From Sneathiella sp. (GTDB lineage: Bacteria > Pseudomonadota > Alphaproteobacteria > Sneathiellales > Sneathiellaceae): a DNA stretch of 5,188 nucleotides. A program made the position numbers and the translations under genes. This document shows positions 1-5,188 of this stretch, in pieces (positions within the stretch are counted from its first letter, which is position 1; every line of letters begins with the position of its first letter). The stretch lies in assembly GCA_016765515.1 (NCBI GenBank), contig JAESPT010000429.1:1-5188 (forward strand). The letters run 5' to 3'. The notes under the pieces were generated by a model. It was not told the origin of the DNA. It made no database searches and saw only the letters and a list, made by a program, of their open reading frames with translations.

Positions 1-424
1 ACAGGATGAACATCAGAAAACCAACACCGATCAGCCCCTGTATGGATAGAACGCGGGCTTTCAACGTCGACGGCAAATTCCGTCCAAAGACAGCAACCGC
101 CCCGCCAAACAACGCGAGAATCCAGACCCAAAGAAGCAAAGATCCCTCATGATTTCCCCAGACACCACTTATTTTGTAGAGCATCGGCTTCAATGAATGG
201 GAATTACTAACCACATTCAATATGGAAAAATCACTGGTTACATAGCCAATCGTCAGGGCAACAAAAGCGGTTGAGATGGTCAAAAACTGAACGATCGACG
301 CACTGCTGCCAAAACTCATCAAAGAAACGTTTTCCCGTGCAGCACCGACCAGGGGCAATACCCCCTGCAATACAGCGACAACAAGGGCCAAAACAAGGGC
401 AAATTGGCCAATTTCAGCAATCAT
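1..424 (-). CDS. ccmF: Cytochrome c heme lyase subunit CcmF (5' part, cut by window edge)
   Basis: This is the first 141 codons of a protein that is usually about 650 residues; the frame is open without a stop to position 1. CcmF is a polytopic inner-membrane protein of the heme ligation complex that takes heme from CcmE and, with CcmH/CcmI, attaches it to CXXCH apocytochromes. The translation starts MIAEIGQFALVLAL, a typical CcmF N-terminus, with hydrophobic segments at about residues 7-28, 43-62, 95-114 and from 127 onward. The WGNHEGS motif at residues 89-95 is a hallmark of the CcmF/NrfE/CcsA-related family. The heme-binding WWD region and later histidines lie outside the window. The ATG overlaps the ccmE stop as ATGA, and a Shine-Dalgarno AAAGGTGA lies at 438-431, which supports this start and translational coupling. 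NrfE is the paralogous alternative, but the ccmE neighbour favours CcmF. Confidence 0.96.
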   Translation of the reverse strand, partial: MIAEIGQFALVLALVVAVLQGVLPLVGAARENVSLMSFGSSASIVQFLTISTAFVALTIGYVTSDFSILNVVSNSHSLKPMLYKISGVWGNHEGSLLLWVWILALFGGAVAVFGRNLPSTLKARVLSIQGLIGVGFLMFIL

Positions 425-864
425 TGTTTTTCACCTTTCGGCTGCCATTTGCCAGCCTTTTTCAGGCTTTCAGCGACTTCAGGCGGCATATAATTTTCAT
501 CATGTTTGGCTAAAACATTCGACGCAATAAAAACGCCCTGCTCATTAAGCTGGCCTTCGGCGACAACCCCCTGGCCTTCGCGGAACAAGTCAGGGACGAG
601 GCCGCGAAAAACTACAGGGACAGTTTCAGCAAGGTCTGTTACTGAAAAGCGGACTTCAACGCCGTCCTTTATGACACTTCCCTCTTCAACAAGGCCGCCC
701 AATCGAAAATTTCTGCCGGCAGGGATCGATTTTTCTACAAGATCAGAGGGGCTGTGGAAAAAGACCAGACTATCTTCAAAGGACATGAGGACAAGCGTGG
801 CGGCCAGACCGAGAACAGCCATTCCCGCAACAACAAAGTAGAGGCGACGACGTTTACGGGTCAT
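421..864 (-). CDS. ccmE: Heme chaperone CcmE
   Basis: CcmE is a periplasmic, membrane-anchored chaperone that binds heme covalently, receiving it from CcmC/CcmD and passing it to CcmF. The 147 residues match the family length. A basic N-terminus (MTRKRRR) is followed by one membrane anchor at about residues 8-27, then the OB-fold domain with FRLGGLVEEGSV at 53-64 and VVFRGLVPDLFREGQGVVAEG at about 84-104. The heme-attachment site is intact: H121 in LAKHDENYMPPEV, with Y125 as the expected axial ligand, so this is the common His-type rather than the Cys-type CcmE. The start ATG overlaps the ccmD stop by 4 nt (ATGA) and has an AGGAAGG Shine-Dalgarno at 880-874. The stop overlaps the ccmF start in the same way. 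The C-terminal tail after residue 131 is short and lysine-rich, as is usual. Confidence 0.98.
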   Translation of the reverse strand: MTRKRRRLYFVVAGMAVLGLAATLVLMSFEDSLVFFHSPSDLVEKSIPAGRNFRLGGLVEEGSVIKDGVEVRFSVTDLAETVPVVFRGLVPDLFREGQGVVAEGQLNEQGVFIASNVLAKHDENYMPPEVAESLKKAGKWQPKGEKQ

Positions 865-1067
865 GATGCAGCGCCTTCCTTCGTCGATTTATTCTGTCTA
901 CGTGTTTTCCGATTTTGTTCCAAGGGTATCAAATCCGCCTCTATCCGATGTAACCGACGCAAGCTAAAGGCAACAAGCAAGATGAGGACAACAGCGGATA
1001 TCCCGTAAGACGGCCAGATAAAGGCTCCATAGCCACCCATACCCAGAAATTCAGTAAGTGTTGTCAT
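861..1067 (-). CDS. ccmD: Heme exporter protein CcmD
   Basis: CcmD is a small single-pass inner-membrane protein that associates with CcmABC and is needed to release heme-loaded CcmE from CcmC. The 68 residues carry the family pattern MGGYGAFIWPSY at 10-21, a single hydrophobic span at about 18-36, and a charged cytoplasmic tail rich in Arg, Lys and Gln (RRLHRIEADLIPLEQNRK at 37-54). The start is well fixed: the frame has a TGA two codons upstream, and a Shine-Dalgarno AGTAGGA lies at 1080-1074, six bases before the ATG. The stop overlaps the ccmE start (ATGA), indicating coupled translation. Unlike the other junctions in the operon, it is separated from the preceding gene, ccmC, by 128 nt. 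The tail is somewhat long for CcmD, but the family varies much there. Confidence 0.95.
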   Translation of the reverse strand: MTTLTEFLGMGGYGAFIWPSYGISAVVLILLVAFSLRRLHRIEADLIPLEQNRKTRRQNKSTKEGAAS

Positions 1068-1195
1068 TCGTCATCCTACTAATACAGACCGAACTCAATA
1101 AGAGTAAATCCAATATATCGTATTGCCACCCAATTTCCAGACCAAGAGCGGCTTCATGCGTCACAATGCCGCGAGGCAGGCTTTAGACAACTATT
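1068..1195 (-). other. Non-coding gap between ccmC and ccmD, function unknown
   Basis: These 128 nt are the longest gap inside the ccm operon. They hold a weak possible stem (GCGGC at 1172-1168 pairing with GCCGC at 1152-1148, 15-nt loop) with no T tract after it, so it is not a convincing terminator. A 20-codon open frame runs from 1157 to 1095 (MKPLLVWKLGGNTIYWIYSY) but lacks a Shine-Dalgarno. A weak sigma70-like pair, TTGGTC (1145-1140) and TACGAT (1122-1117) with a 17-nt spacer, could drive ccmDEF. None of these is strong alone. The last 7 bases or so form the ccmD ribosome-binding region. Confidence 0.5.
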
Positions 1196-1927
1196 TTAGT
1201 CTTCAAGCTGGACGAGACGCATCATTCGTAACCGTCTATTGAGAATTTCAGCTTTAACCCGAATAATAAAAACCGTCACAAAAAGGCTCATATACGCGGT
1301 CCCCATAATCAATAAGGGAGTGAGGATAGAGCTATGTATTTTCGGCCCGTCCATAGTTGCCACACTTGCCGGCTGGTGCAACGTATTCCACCAATCAACA
1401 GAAAACTTGATCACCGGCACATTAATTGCGCCGACCAGCACCAAAATGGCAGCGGCCTTTGCTGCTTTTGATGGATCATCGTAACTTTCCCAAATGGCCA
1501 TATATCCCAAATATAGAAAGAATAGAATGAGCATACTTGTCAAGCGCGCATCCCAAACCCAAAAGGTACCCCACATGGGCTGTCCCCATAGAGATCCTGT
1601 GACCAACGCCAAGAATGTGAAACAAGCCCCAATGGGCGCGGCTGCCTTGGCCGATAAATCGGCAACAGGATGTTTCCAAATCAATCCGACAGCAGCAGAG
1701 ATTGCCATCATGGAATACACACTCATACTCATCCAGGCAGCGGGCACATGAACAAACATGATCCGCACGGTATTCCCTTGCTGATAATCTTCCGGGCTCA
1801 CAAAAAGGGCAAAATAGAGACCAATTCCGAGCAACAACAGCGTCAAGGCTGCCGCCCACGGAAAAATAACAGCCGTAATTCTTAAAAATCGGGCTGGGTT
1901 GGCAAATTTATGCAGGTCAATCGCCAT
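1196..1927 (-). CDS. ccmC: Heme exporter/heme handling protein CcmC
   Basis: CcmC is an inner-membrane protein with about six spans that binds heme at its periplasmic face and loads it covalently onto CcmE. Residues below are numbered from the ATG at 1927 (243 aa, normal length). The tryptophan-rich heme-handling (WWD) motif WGTFWVWDARLTS begins at residue 119. The two conserved histidine ligands are visible: H60 in FVHVPAAW and H184 in NTLHQP. Hydrophobic spans lie at about 17-42, 57-80, 96-113, 128-146, 159-174 and 202-224. The frame also opens at a TTG at 1939, adding only four residues (MDIA). I chose the ATG because GGA at 1937-1935 sits at a suitable distance from it, whereas the TTG has no clear Shine-Dalgarno. 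It follows ccmB by 44 nt and ends in TAA. CcsA/ResC and CcmF are distant relatives, but length and context fit CcmC. Confidence 0.96.
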   Translation of the reverse strand: MAIDLHKFANPARFLRITAVIFPWAAALTLLLLGIGLYFALFVSPEDYQQGNTVRIMFVHVPAAWMSMSVYSMMAISAAVGLIWKHPVADLSAKAAAPIGACFTFLALVTGSLWGQPMWGTFWVWDARLTSMLILFFLYLGYMAIWESYDDPSKAAKAAAILVLVGAINVPVIKFSVDWWNTLHQPASVATMDGPKIHSSILTPLLIMGTAYMSLFVTVFIIRVKAEILNRRLRMMRLVQLED

Positions 1928-1971
1928 CGCAATATCCAATATTTTGCAGTTTCACAAAGTCTACTTTCTAT

Positions 1972-2637
1972 CTAGTCGACGGCAAGCCGTAACCCAGCCG
2001 CAGCGGCAAGCGGGCACAGGACCAACGCTCCCAATGACAGACCCGACAATAAGAGCAAATGTGGCCCCACGGGAAGAACCGCAATTGCCGCTTCCACGGC
2101 TGCCACACCAAAGATCAATACTGGTATATATAAGGGCAAAACAAGCAACGACAATAAAACACCGCCGCGCCTCATGCCAACTGTCAGGGCGGCGCCGATT
2201 GCACCGATCAGACTGAGAACCGGTGATCCCAGAAGCAGGGCCAAAATCATTGCCCCTATGCCCTCTCCCGGCATATTGAGCGATAAGGCAAGAATAGGTG
2301 TGATCAGGATCAATGGAAAGACGGAAGTGAGCCAATGAGCACTTATCTTGGCGAGAACCATAATCTCAAGGGGCATGCTCCCCAGCATCAACTGATCCAG
2401 GGAACCATCCTCAAAATCCGCCTGAAACATTCTATCCAGAGTTAGCAGACAGGCGAGAAGAGCCCCCACCCATAAAACACCGGGACTTATGCGCGCGAGA
2501 ATGGACAGCTCTGGCCCGACGCCGAGCGGAAACAGGGTCACAGCAATGACAAAAAACGATAACGTCATTGTGAAGGCACTGCCCTGGCGCACAGCAAGCT
2601 GAATGTCTCTTTTGAGAAGAGAGAAAAAACTCCCCAT
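1972..2637 (-). CDS. ccmB: Heme exporter permease CcmB
   Basis: CcmB is the membrane subunit that pairs with the ATPase CcmA in the CcmABCD complex. ATP hydrolysis by this complex is needed to release holo-CcmE from CcmC; direct heme export by CcmAB is not supported by work on the family. The 221-residue length is typical. The conserved FPLGVGPE lies at 36-43, followed by LDRMFQADFEDGSLDQL at about 67-83, the cytoplasmic segment expected to contact CcmA, and GMRRGGVLLSLLVLPLYIPV at 154-173. About six spans can be seen near 24-40, 52-67, 98-120, 126-150, 158-182 and 192-216. The ATG overlaps the ccmA stop by one base (TGATG), and GAGAGG at 2652-2647 is a suitable ribosome-binding site inside ccmA, so the two subunits are probably translated in a coupled way. 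It ends in TAG. Confidence 0.97.
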   Translation of the reverse strand: MGSFFSLLKRDIQLAVRQGSAFTMTLSFFVIAVTLFPLGVGPELSILARISPGVLWVGALLACLLTLDRMFQADFEDGSLDQLMLGSMPLEIMVLAKISAHWLTSVFPLILITPILALSLNMPGEGIGAMILALLLGSPVLSLIGAIGAALTVGMRRGGVLLSLLVLPLYIPVLIFGVAAVEAAIAVLPVGPHLLLLSGLSLGALVLCPLAAAAGLRLAVD

Positions 2638-3254
2638 CAGCTCTTGCCTCTCTCAGCGTCCAAATCAAGCATTTGAATAAAATCAAGCTCAAGATCCTGA
2701 TGGGTAGCAAGTACTGCCATCCCGCCATTCTTAACATGCCGGACCAGCTGGTTGCGAAAGAGAGCGATATAATGGGTATCCAACGAACTTACCGGCTCAT
2801 CGAGAATCCATAAGGGGGCAGGACAGGCAATCAAGCGGGCTAGATTTGTCCGTTTCTTCTGACCGGCTGACATAATACCTGTTGGAACATCCGCGATTCT
2901 TTCCAGTTCAAATTCCTTAAGGGCAGCGGGAACATTGTCGGTGCCGAAATATTGGGACCAAAATCGCAGATTTTCCGTTCCCGTCAGCGCCGGTTTCAAT
3001 GCATCCTGATGGGCGATATATCTGAATTGATTTTGAAATATGTCTGGATCATCTTTGACATTTTCGCCCTGCCAGAGGATTTCGCCCTGTATGGGTTTAA
3101 GAAGGCCTGCAATAATGCGAAGGAGGGAAGATTTACCCGCACCGTTTTTTCCTTTGATCCAGAGAACTTCACCCGAATTTAAAGAAAAACTGATATTTTT
3201 GAAGATCAAACGATCTTGTCGAATACAGCTAAGGTGACGTGCATTAAGGCTCAT
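2637..3254 (-). CDS. ccmA: Heme exporter ATP-binding protein CcmA
   Basis: CcmA is the cytoplasmic ABC ATPase that powers the CcmABCD complex. All nucleotide-binding elements are present in 205 residues: Walker A GKNGAGKSS at 35-43, Q-loop region around AHQDALKP at 81-88, signature MSAGQKKR at 128-135, Walker B LWILDEP at 148-154, D-loop SSLD at 156-159, and H-loop histidine H185 in ATHQD. The N-terminal pattern LSCIRQDRLIFKNISFSL at 8-25 is characteristic of CcmA (a Cys-X-Arg element followed by a compact nucleotide-binding domain). The short length with no C-terminal extension also fits. No clear Shine-Dalgarno precedes the ATG (the upstream bases are CAAGCCTTTAG), which is unusual for the first gene of an operon. 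It opens the ccm operon and lies only about 26 nt beyond the terminator hairpin of the upstream ligase gene. Confidence 0.97.
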   Translation of the reverse strand: MSLNARHLSCIRQDRLIFKNISFSLNSGEVLWIKGKNGAGKSSLLRIIAGLLKPIQGEILWQGENVKDDPDIFQNQFRYIAHQDALKPALTGTENLRFWSQYFGTDNVPAALKEFELERIADVPTGIMSAGQKKRTNLARLIACPAPLWILDEPVSSLDTHYIALFRNQLVRHVKNGGMAVLATHQDLELDFIQMLDLDAERGKS

Positions 3255-3270
3255 CTAAAGGCTTGATACC

Positions 3271-3317
3271 CAAATAGAAAAGGAGAACTCTTTCCTGACT
3301 ACAGGAATGTTCTCCTT
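3271..3317 (-). terminator. Rho-independent terminator of the livF-ligase operon
   Basis: On the minus strand, AGGAGAAC (3316-3309) pairs with GTTCTCCT (3288-3281), and inside it TTCCTG (3307-3302) pairs with CAGGAA (3297-3292), leaving a small asymmetric internal loop and a 4-nt loop (3301-3298). A further A-T pair (3317 with 3280) extends the stem. The stem is followed on the minus strand by TTTCTATTTG (3280-3271), a broken T tract. There is no T tract on the plus-strand side, so the signal is one-directional, ending transcripts that come from the ligase gene. The imperfect T tract may allow some read-through into ccmA. Confidence 0.8.
3273..3301 (-). promoter_or_regulatory. Possible sigma70-like promoter of the ccm operon, overlapping the terminator
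   Basis: TAGTCA at 3301-3296 and TCTATT at 3278-3273 are separated by 17 nt and each match four of six positions of the TTGACA/TATAAT consensus. A start near 3266 would leave a leader of only about 11 nt before ccmA, which agrees with the missing Shine-Dalgarno there. The -35 element falls in the loop and inner stem of the terminator and the -10 in its T-rich tail. This is a visual match only. A promoter further upstream in 3318-3420, or read-through, is equally possible. Confidence 0.2.
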
Positions 3318-3333
3318 ATCGCAACCTATTGCA

Positions 3334-3353
3334 GCGAGACGTCCTGTCGTCGC
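3334..3353 (-). other. Second short stem-loop after the ligase gene
   Basis: On the minus strand, GCGA-C-GAC (3353-3346) can pair with GTCTCGC (3340-3334) through seven base pairs with one bulged base and a 5-nt loop. It lies between the ligase stop codon (3365) and the main terminator. No T tract follows it on the minus strand, so it is not a terminator for the ligase; on the plus strand it is followed by ACTTTTG, but no plus-strand gene precedes it. It may only protect the 3' end of the transcript, or be chance. Confidence 0.35.
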
Positions 3354-3364
3354 ACTTTTGGGAA

Positions 3365-4612
3365 TTACTCGTAAGTCCGGATATCATCGATTACTTTTCC
3401 GTCATTGGTCAAAGAGCCAACAGGCACAAACTCAACGTTCCCGCGAACCTTACAAAGACTTTGAACAGAGCTCTCAACAGCGGTTTTAAGACTGTCAGAA
3501 CCGTTTTCAACTTCACAGTGTAATGTCATGCCATCAACATTGTTTTCACTGCTGACAACCAAACGCACTTTTTTAATTTCATCATGACGTTTCTGAACCG
3601 AAACAACTTGCCCCGGATGAACAAACATTCCCTTAACTTTAGCGGTTTGATCTGCTCTTCCCATCCAGCCTTTAATGCGAGGACCGGTGCGGCCGCAGCT
3701 GCTGCCATCTTCCATAAGGGCTGACATGTCTCCCGTTGCAAAACGGATGAGAGGATAGGTCTTATTGAAACTGGTAACAACAACCTCGCCAACCTCGCCG
3801 GGAGCGACAGGATCACCTGTCCCCGGGCGAACGATCTCCACGATGACGCCTTCGTCTATGGTCATCCCTTCCATCGCATCTGTTTCATAAGCAATGAGAC
3901 CGAGATCAGCCGTTCCATAGGACTGAATGACTTTCTCAACACCCAGATCCAACAAAGCCTGGCGCAAGGAGGGAGGCAGTGCCTCTCCGCCAACGCTGGC
4001 GACTTTAAGGGAAGACATATCTGCGCCAGCTTCCTTGCCCTTTTCGAGCAATATTTTGAGGAAGGAAGGCGTTCCAACATAAGCCCGAGGTTTCAGTTCG
4101 CTAATAGCCTGCAGCTGCATTTCTGTATTGCCGATACCGGCAGGGACAACGGGACAACCAACCGCCCGTGCGCCGCTTTCCATCATGTGTCCCGCAGGGG
4201 TCATGTGATAGGAAAAAGTATTATAAACCAGATCACCGGGACGGAAGCCCGCAGCCCACATGGCGCGGCCCATCCGAAAATAATCTTTGATGGCTTGCGC
4301 CGGTTCAAAAATCGGTCCTGGCGACATAAAGATATTCGCAATATCCGACAGTGGCTCAGCGTTCAAACCACCGAGCGGCGGATGAGCTTTCTGCCTGGCG
4401 ATCAAGTCTGATTTACGCGTAACGGGCAAAGTTGCCAAAGCGTCCCGGCTGGTGATAGACGCGGGATCCACATCTTTCAGCACCTCACCGAAATACGAAG
4501 AGTTTGCTTTGGCATGCGCAATTTGTTGCTGCAATGCCTGCATCTGTTCCGTCTCGCGGTCAGATGCAACCCGTGTTTCCAAATCGTCGTAAAATTTACC
4601 GGCGCCAGTCAT
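3365..4612 (-). CDS. PaaK-like adenylate-forming enzyme (phenylacetate-CoA ligase family) without a canonical P-loop
   Basis: The 415 residues (PaaK is about 430-440) follow the phenylacetate-CoA ligase layout, which normally activates an aryl or other carboxylic acid to its CoA ester using ATP. Recognisable elements are TLPVTRKSDL at 61-70, FRPGDLVYNTFSYHMTPAG at 123-141, TPSFLKIL at 181-188, the A5-like QSYGTADLGLIAYE at 230-243, the A7-like RFATGDM at 290-296 (D295 the ribose-binding acid), GRADQTAKVKGMFVHPGQV at 318-336, and the C-terminal GK dipeptide with K406 as the likely catalytic lysine. Two deviations stand out. The PaaK P-loop (SSGTTGKPT-like) is replaced by MSPGPIFEP at 96-104, and the usual Glu of the A5 motif is D236. 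The gene starts 39 nt after the livF-like gene, so the two are probably cotranscribed, and a terminator follows it. The natural substrate cannot be read from the sequence, so I give no gene symbol. Confidence 0.85.
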   Translation of the reverse strand: MTGAGKFYDDLETRVASDRETEQMQALQQQIAHAKANSSYFGEVLKDVDPASITSRDALATLPVTRKSDLIARQKAHPPLGGLNAEPLSDIANIFMSPGPIFEPAQAIKDYFRMGRAMWAAGFRPGDLVYNTFSYHMTPAGHMMESGARAVGCPVVPAGIGNTEMQLQAISELKPRAYVGTPSFLKILLEKGKEAGADMSSLKVASVGGEALPPSLRQALLDLGVEKVIQSYGTADLGLIAYETDAMEGMTIDEGVIVEIVRPGTGDPVAPGEVGEVVVTSFNKTYPLIRFATGDMSALMEDGSSCGRTGPRIKGWMGRADQTAKVKGMFVHPGQVVSVQKRHDEIKKVRLVVSSENNVDGMTLHCEVENGSDSLKTAVESSVQSLCKVRGNVEFVPVGSLTNDGKVIDDIRTYE

Positions 4613-4651
4613 CGTCTTCTCTGCTCTATAGTATTCGATTATTAGGTGAGA

Positions 4652-5188
4652 TTAAGCCAACCAACGCTTACGCCGGCGATAGTGTTTTACATCCCGGAAA
4701 CTCTTACGGCCGTCCCCACCAAGTCCAAGATAAAATTCTTTCACATCTTCATTATCGGCGAGATCAGATGCAACTCCATCCATCACAACACGGCCATTTT
4801 CCAGAATATATCCATAATGGGCGTATTTAAGAGCAATCGTCGCATTCTGTTCAGCCACCAGAAAACTCACGCCCGTGTCTTCATTGAGTCGCTTTACGAT
4901 CTCAAAAATTTCTTCCACAAGCTGCGGTGCAAGACCCATAGAGGGCTCATCCAACAAGATCAGTCTCGGTTTGGCCATCAGAGCGCGGCCAACCGCCACC
5001 ATCTGCTGTTCACCGCCAGAAATATAACCTGCTTGTGACGTACGACGTTCTTTCAGCCGAGGAAAGTAATGATACACTTTCTCAAGCTCTTCATTGATCA
5101 CTGCGCGGCCGCCTTTACGTGTGTAGGCACCGGTCAGCAAATTTTCTTCTACGGTCAAATGTTCGAAACAGTGCCGGCCTTCCATCAC
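4652..5188 (-). CDS. livF: Branched-chain amino acid-type ABC transporter ATP-binding protein, LivF family (3' part)
   Basis: This is the C-terminal part of an ABC ATPase; the frame is open to position 5188, so the Walker A region lies outside and the first codons seen are internal rather than a start. The hydrophobic amino acid uptake (HAAT) family imports branched-chain amino acids, urea, amides or aromatic and other carboxylates. Within the 178 visible residues are MEGRHCFEHLTVEENLLTGA at 2-21 (the LivF pattern after the Q-loop), signature ISGGEQQ at 56-62, Walker B LILLDEP at 76-82, and LVAEQNA at 110-116, where LivF proteins carry EQN rather than the usual H-loop histidine. After the normal end around FYLGLGG (152-158) there is a basic tail with an RRRKRW run at 171-176, longer than in LivF of E. 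coli. The neighbouring ligase suggests an organic acid cargo. The symbol denotes the family only. Confidence 0.9.
   Translation of the reverse strand: MMEGRHCFEHLTVEENLLTGAYTRKGGRAVINEELEKVYHYFPRLKERRTSQAGYISGGEQQMVAVGRALMAKPRLILLDEPSMGLAPQLVEEIFEIVKRLNEDTGVSFLVAEQNATIALKYAHYGYILENGRVVMDGVASDLADNEDVKEFYLGLGGDGRKSFRDVKHYRRRKRWLA

Noticed and set aside
1117..1145. Internal promoter for ccmDEF (TTGGTC, 17 nt, TACGAT)
   Set aside because: The -35 matches only three of six consensus positions and the -10 four of six; this is expected by chance in such a stretch, so it is mentioned under the gap but not listed as a feature.
1148..1172. Terminator between ccmC and ccmD
   Set aside because: The stem is five pairs with a 15-nt loop and no T tract on the minus strand.
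1476..1859. 127-residue minus-strand open frame inside ccmC
   Set aside because: It is an out-of-frame shadow of ccmC, which has clear family motifs; the shadow has a Cys/Arg-rich composition and no recognisable domain.
1899..2216. 105-residue plus-strand open frame across ccmC and ccmB, and other plus-strand frames throughout
   Set aside because: All lie antisense to well-supported genes, have no ribosome-binding sites or family motifs that I recognise, and show low-complexity or Arg/Pro/Ser-rich translations typical of shadows.
3260..3275. FNR/Anr-like site upstream of ccmA (TTGAT-ACCC-AAATA)
   Set aside because: Only one half-site matches TTGAT; the other half matches ATCAA in two of five positions, so it is not a supportable operator.
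1..5188. Mobile element, CRISPR, phage or undescribed defence-type system
   Set aside because: I found no direct-repeat arrays, transposase or integrase motifs, or terminal inverted repeats; nearly all of the window is filled by recognisable transporter, ligase and cytochrome c maturation genes on one strand.

Overview
All eight genes in this window lie on the minus strand, so transcription runs from the right end (5188) to the left end (1). Base composition is roughly balanced between GC and AT, and coding density is very high. The proteins look alphaproteobacterial: System I cytochrome c maturation in the order A-B-C-D-E-F, a LivF-type ATPase with a basic tail, and a PaaK-like ligase. That placement is inferred from protein character and was not tested by a search.

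Right block (5188 to 3365): the 3' part of a branched-chain amino acid/carboxylate-type ABC transporter ATPase (LivF family, cut by the window edge) is followed after 39 nt by a PaaK-like adenylate-forming enzyme. The pairing suggests uptake of an organic acid followed by CoA activation. The ligase, however, has no recognisable P-loop where PaaK has its Ser/Thr/Gly-rich nucleotide loop. The block ends in a strong stem-loop with a T-rich tail on the minus strand.

Left block (3254 to 1): ccmA, ccmB, ccmC, ccmD, ccmE and the 5' part of ccmF form an operon with mostly overlapping or closely spaced genes. CcmA and CcmB are the ATPase and permease of the CcmABCD complex, CcmC and CcmD attach and release heme on the periplasmic chaperone CcmE, and CcmF belongs to the heme ligation complex that finishes c-type cytochromes. 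ccmG, ccmH and ccmI would be expected to the left of position 1 or elsewhere in the genome. The heme-binding and ATPase motifs visible in these genes are intact.

The only sizeable non-coding stretches are 3255-3364 (terminator, a second stem-loop and probably the ccm promoter) and 1068-1195 (an unexplained gap between ccmC and ccmD). I see no mobile element, CRISPR array, tRNA or rRNA, and no evidence of an undescribed multi-gene system. The points most worth checking are the P-loop-less ligase paired with a transporter, and the cramped terminator/promoter region before ccmA.
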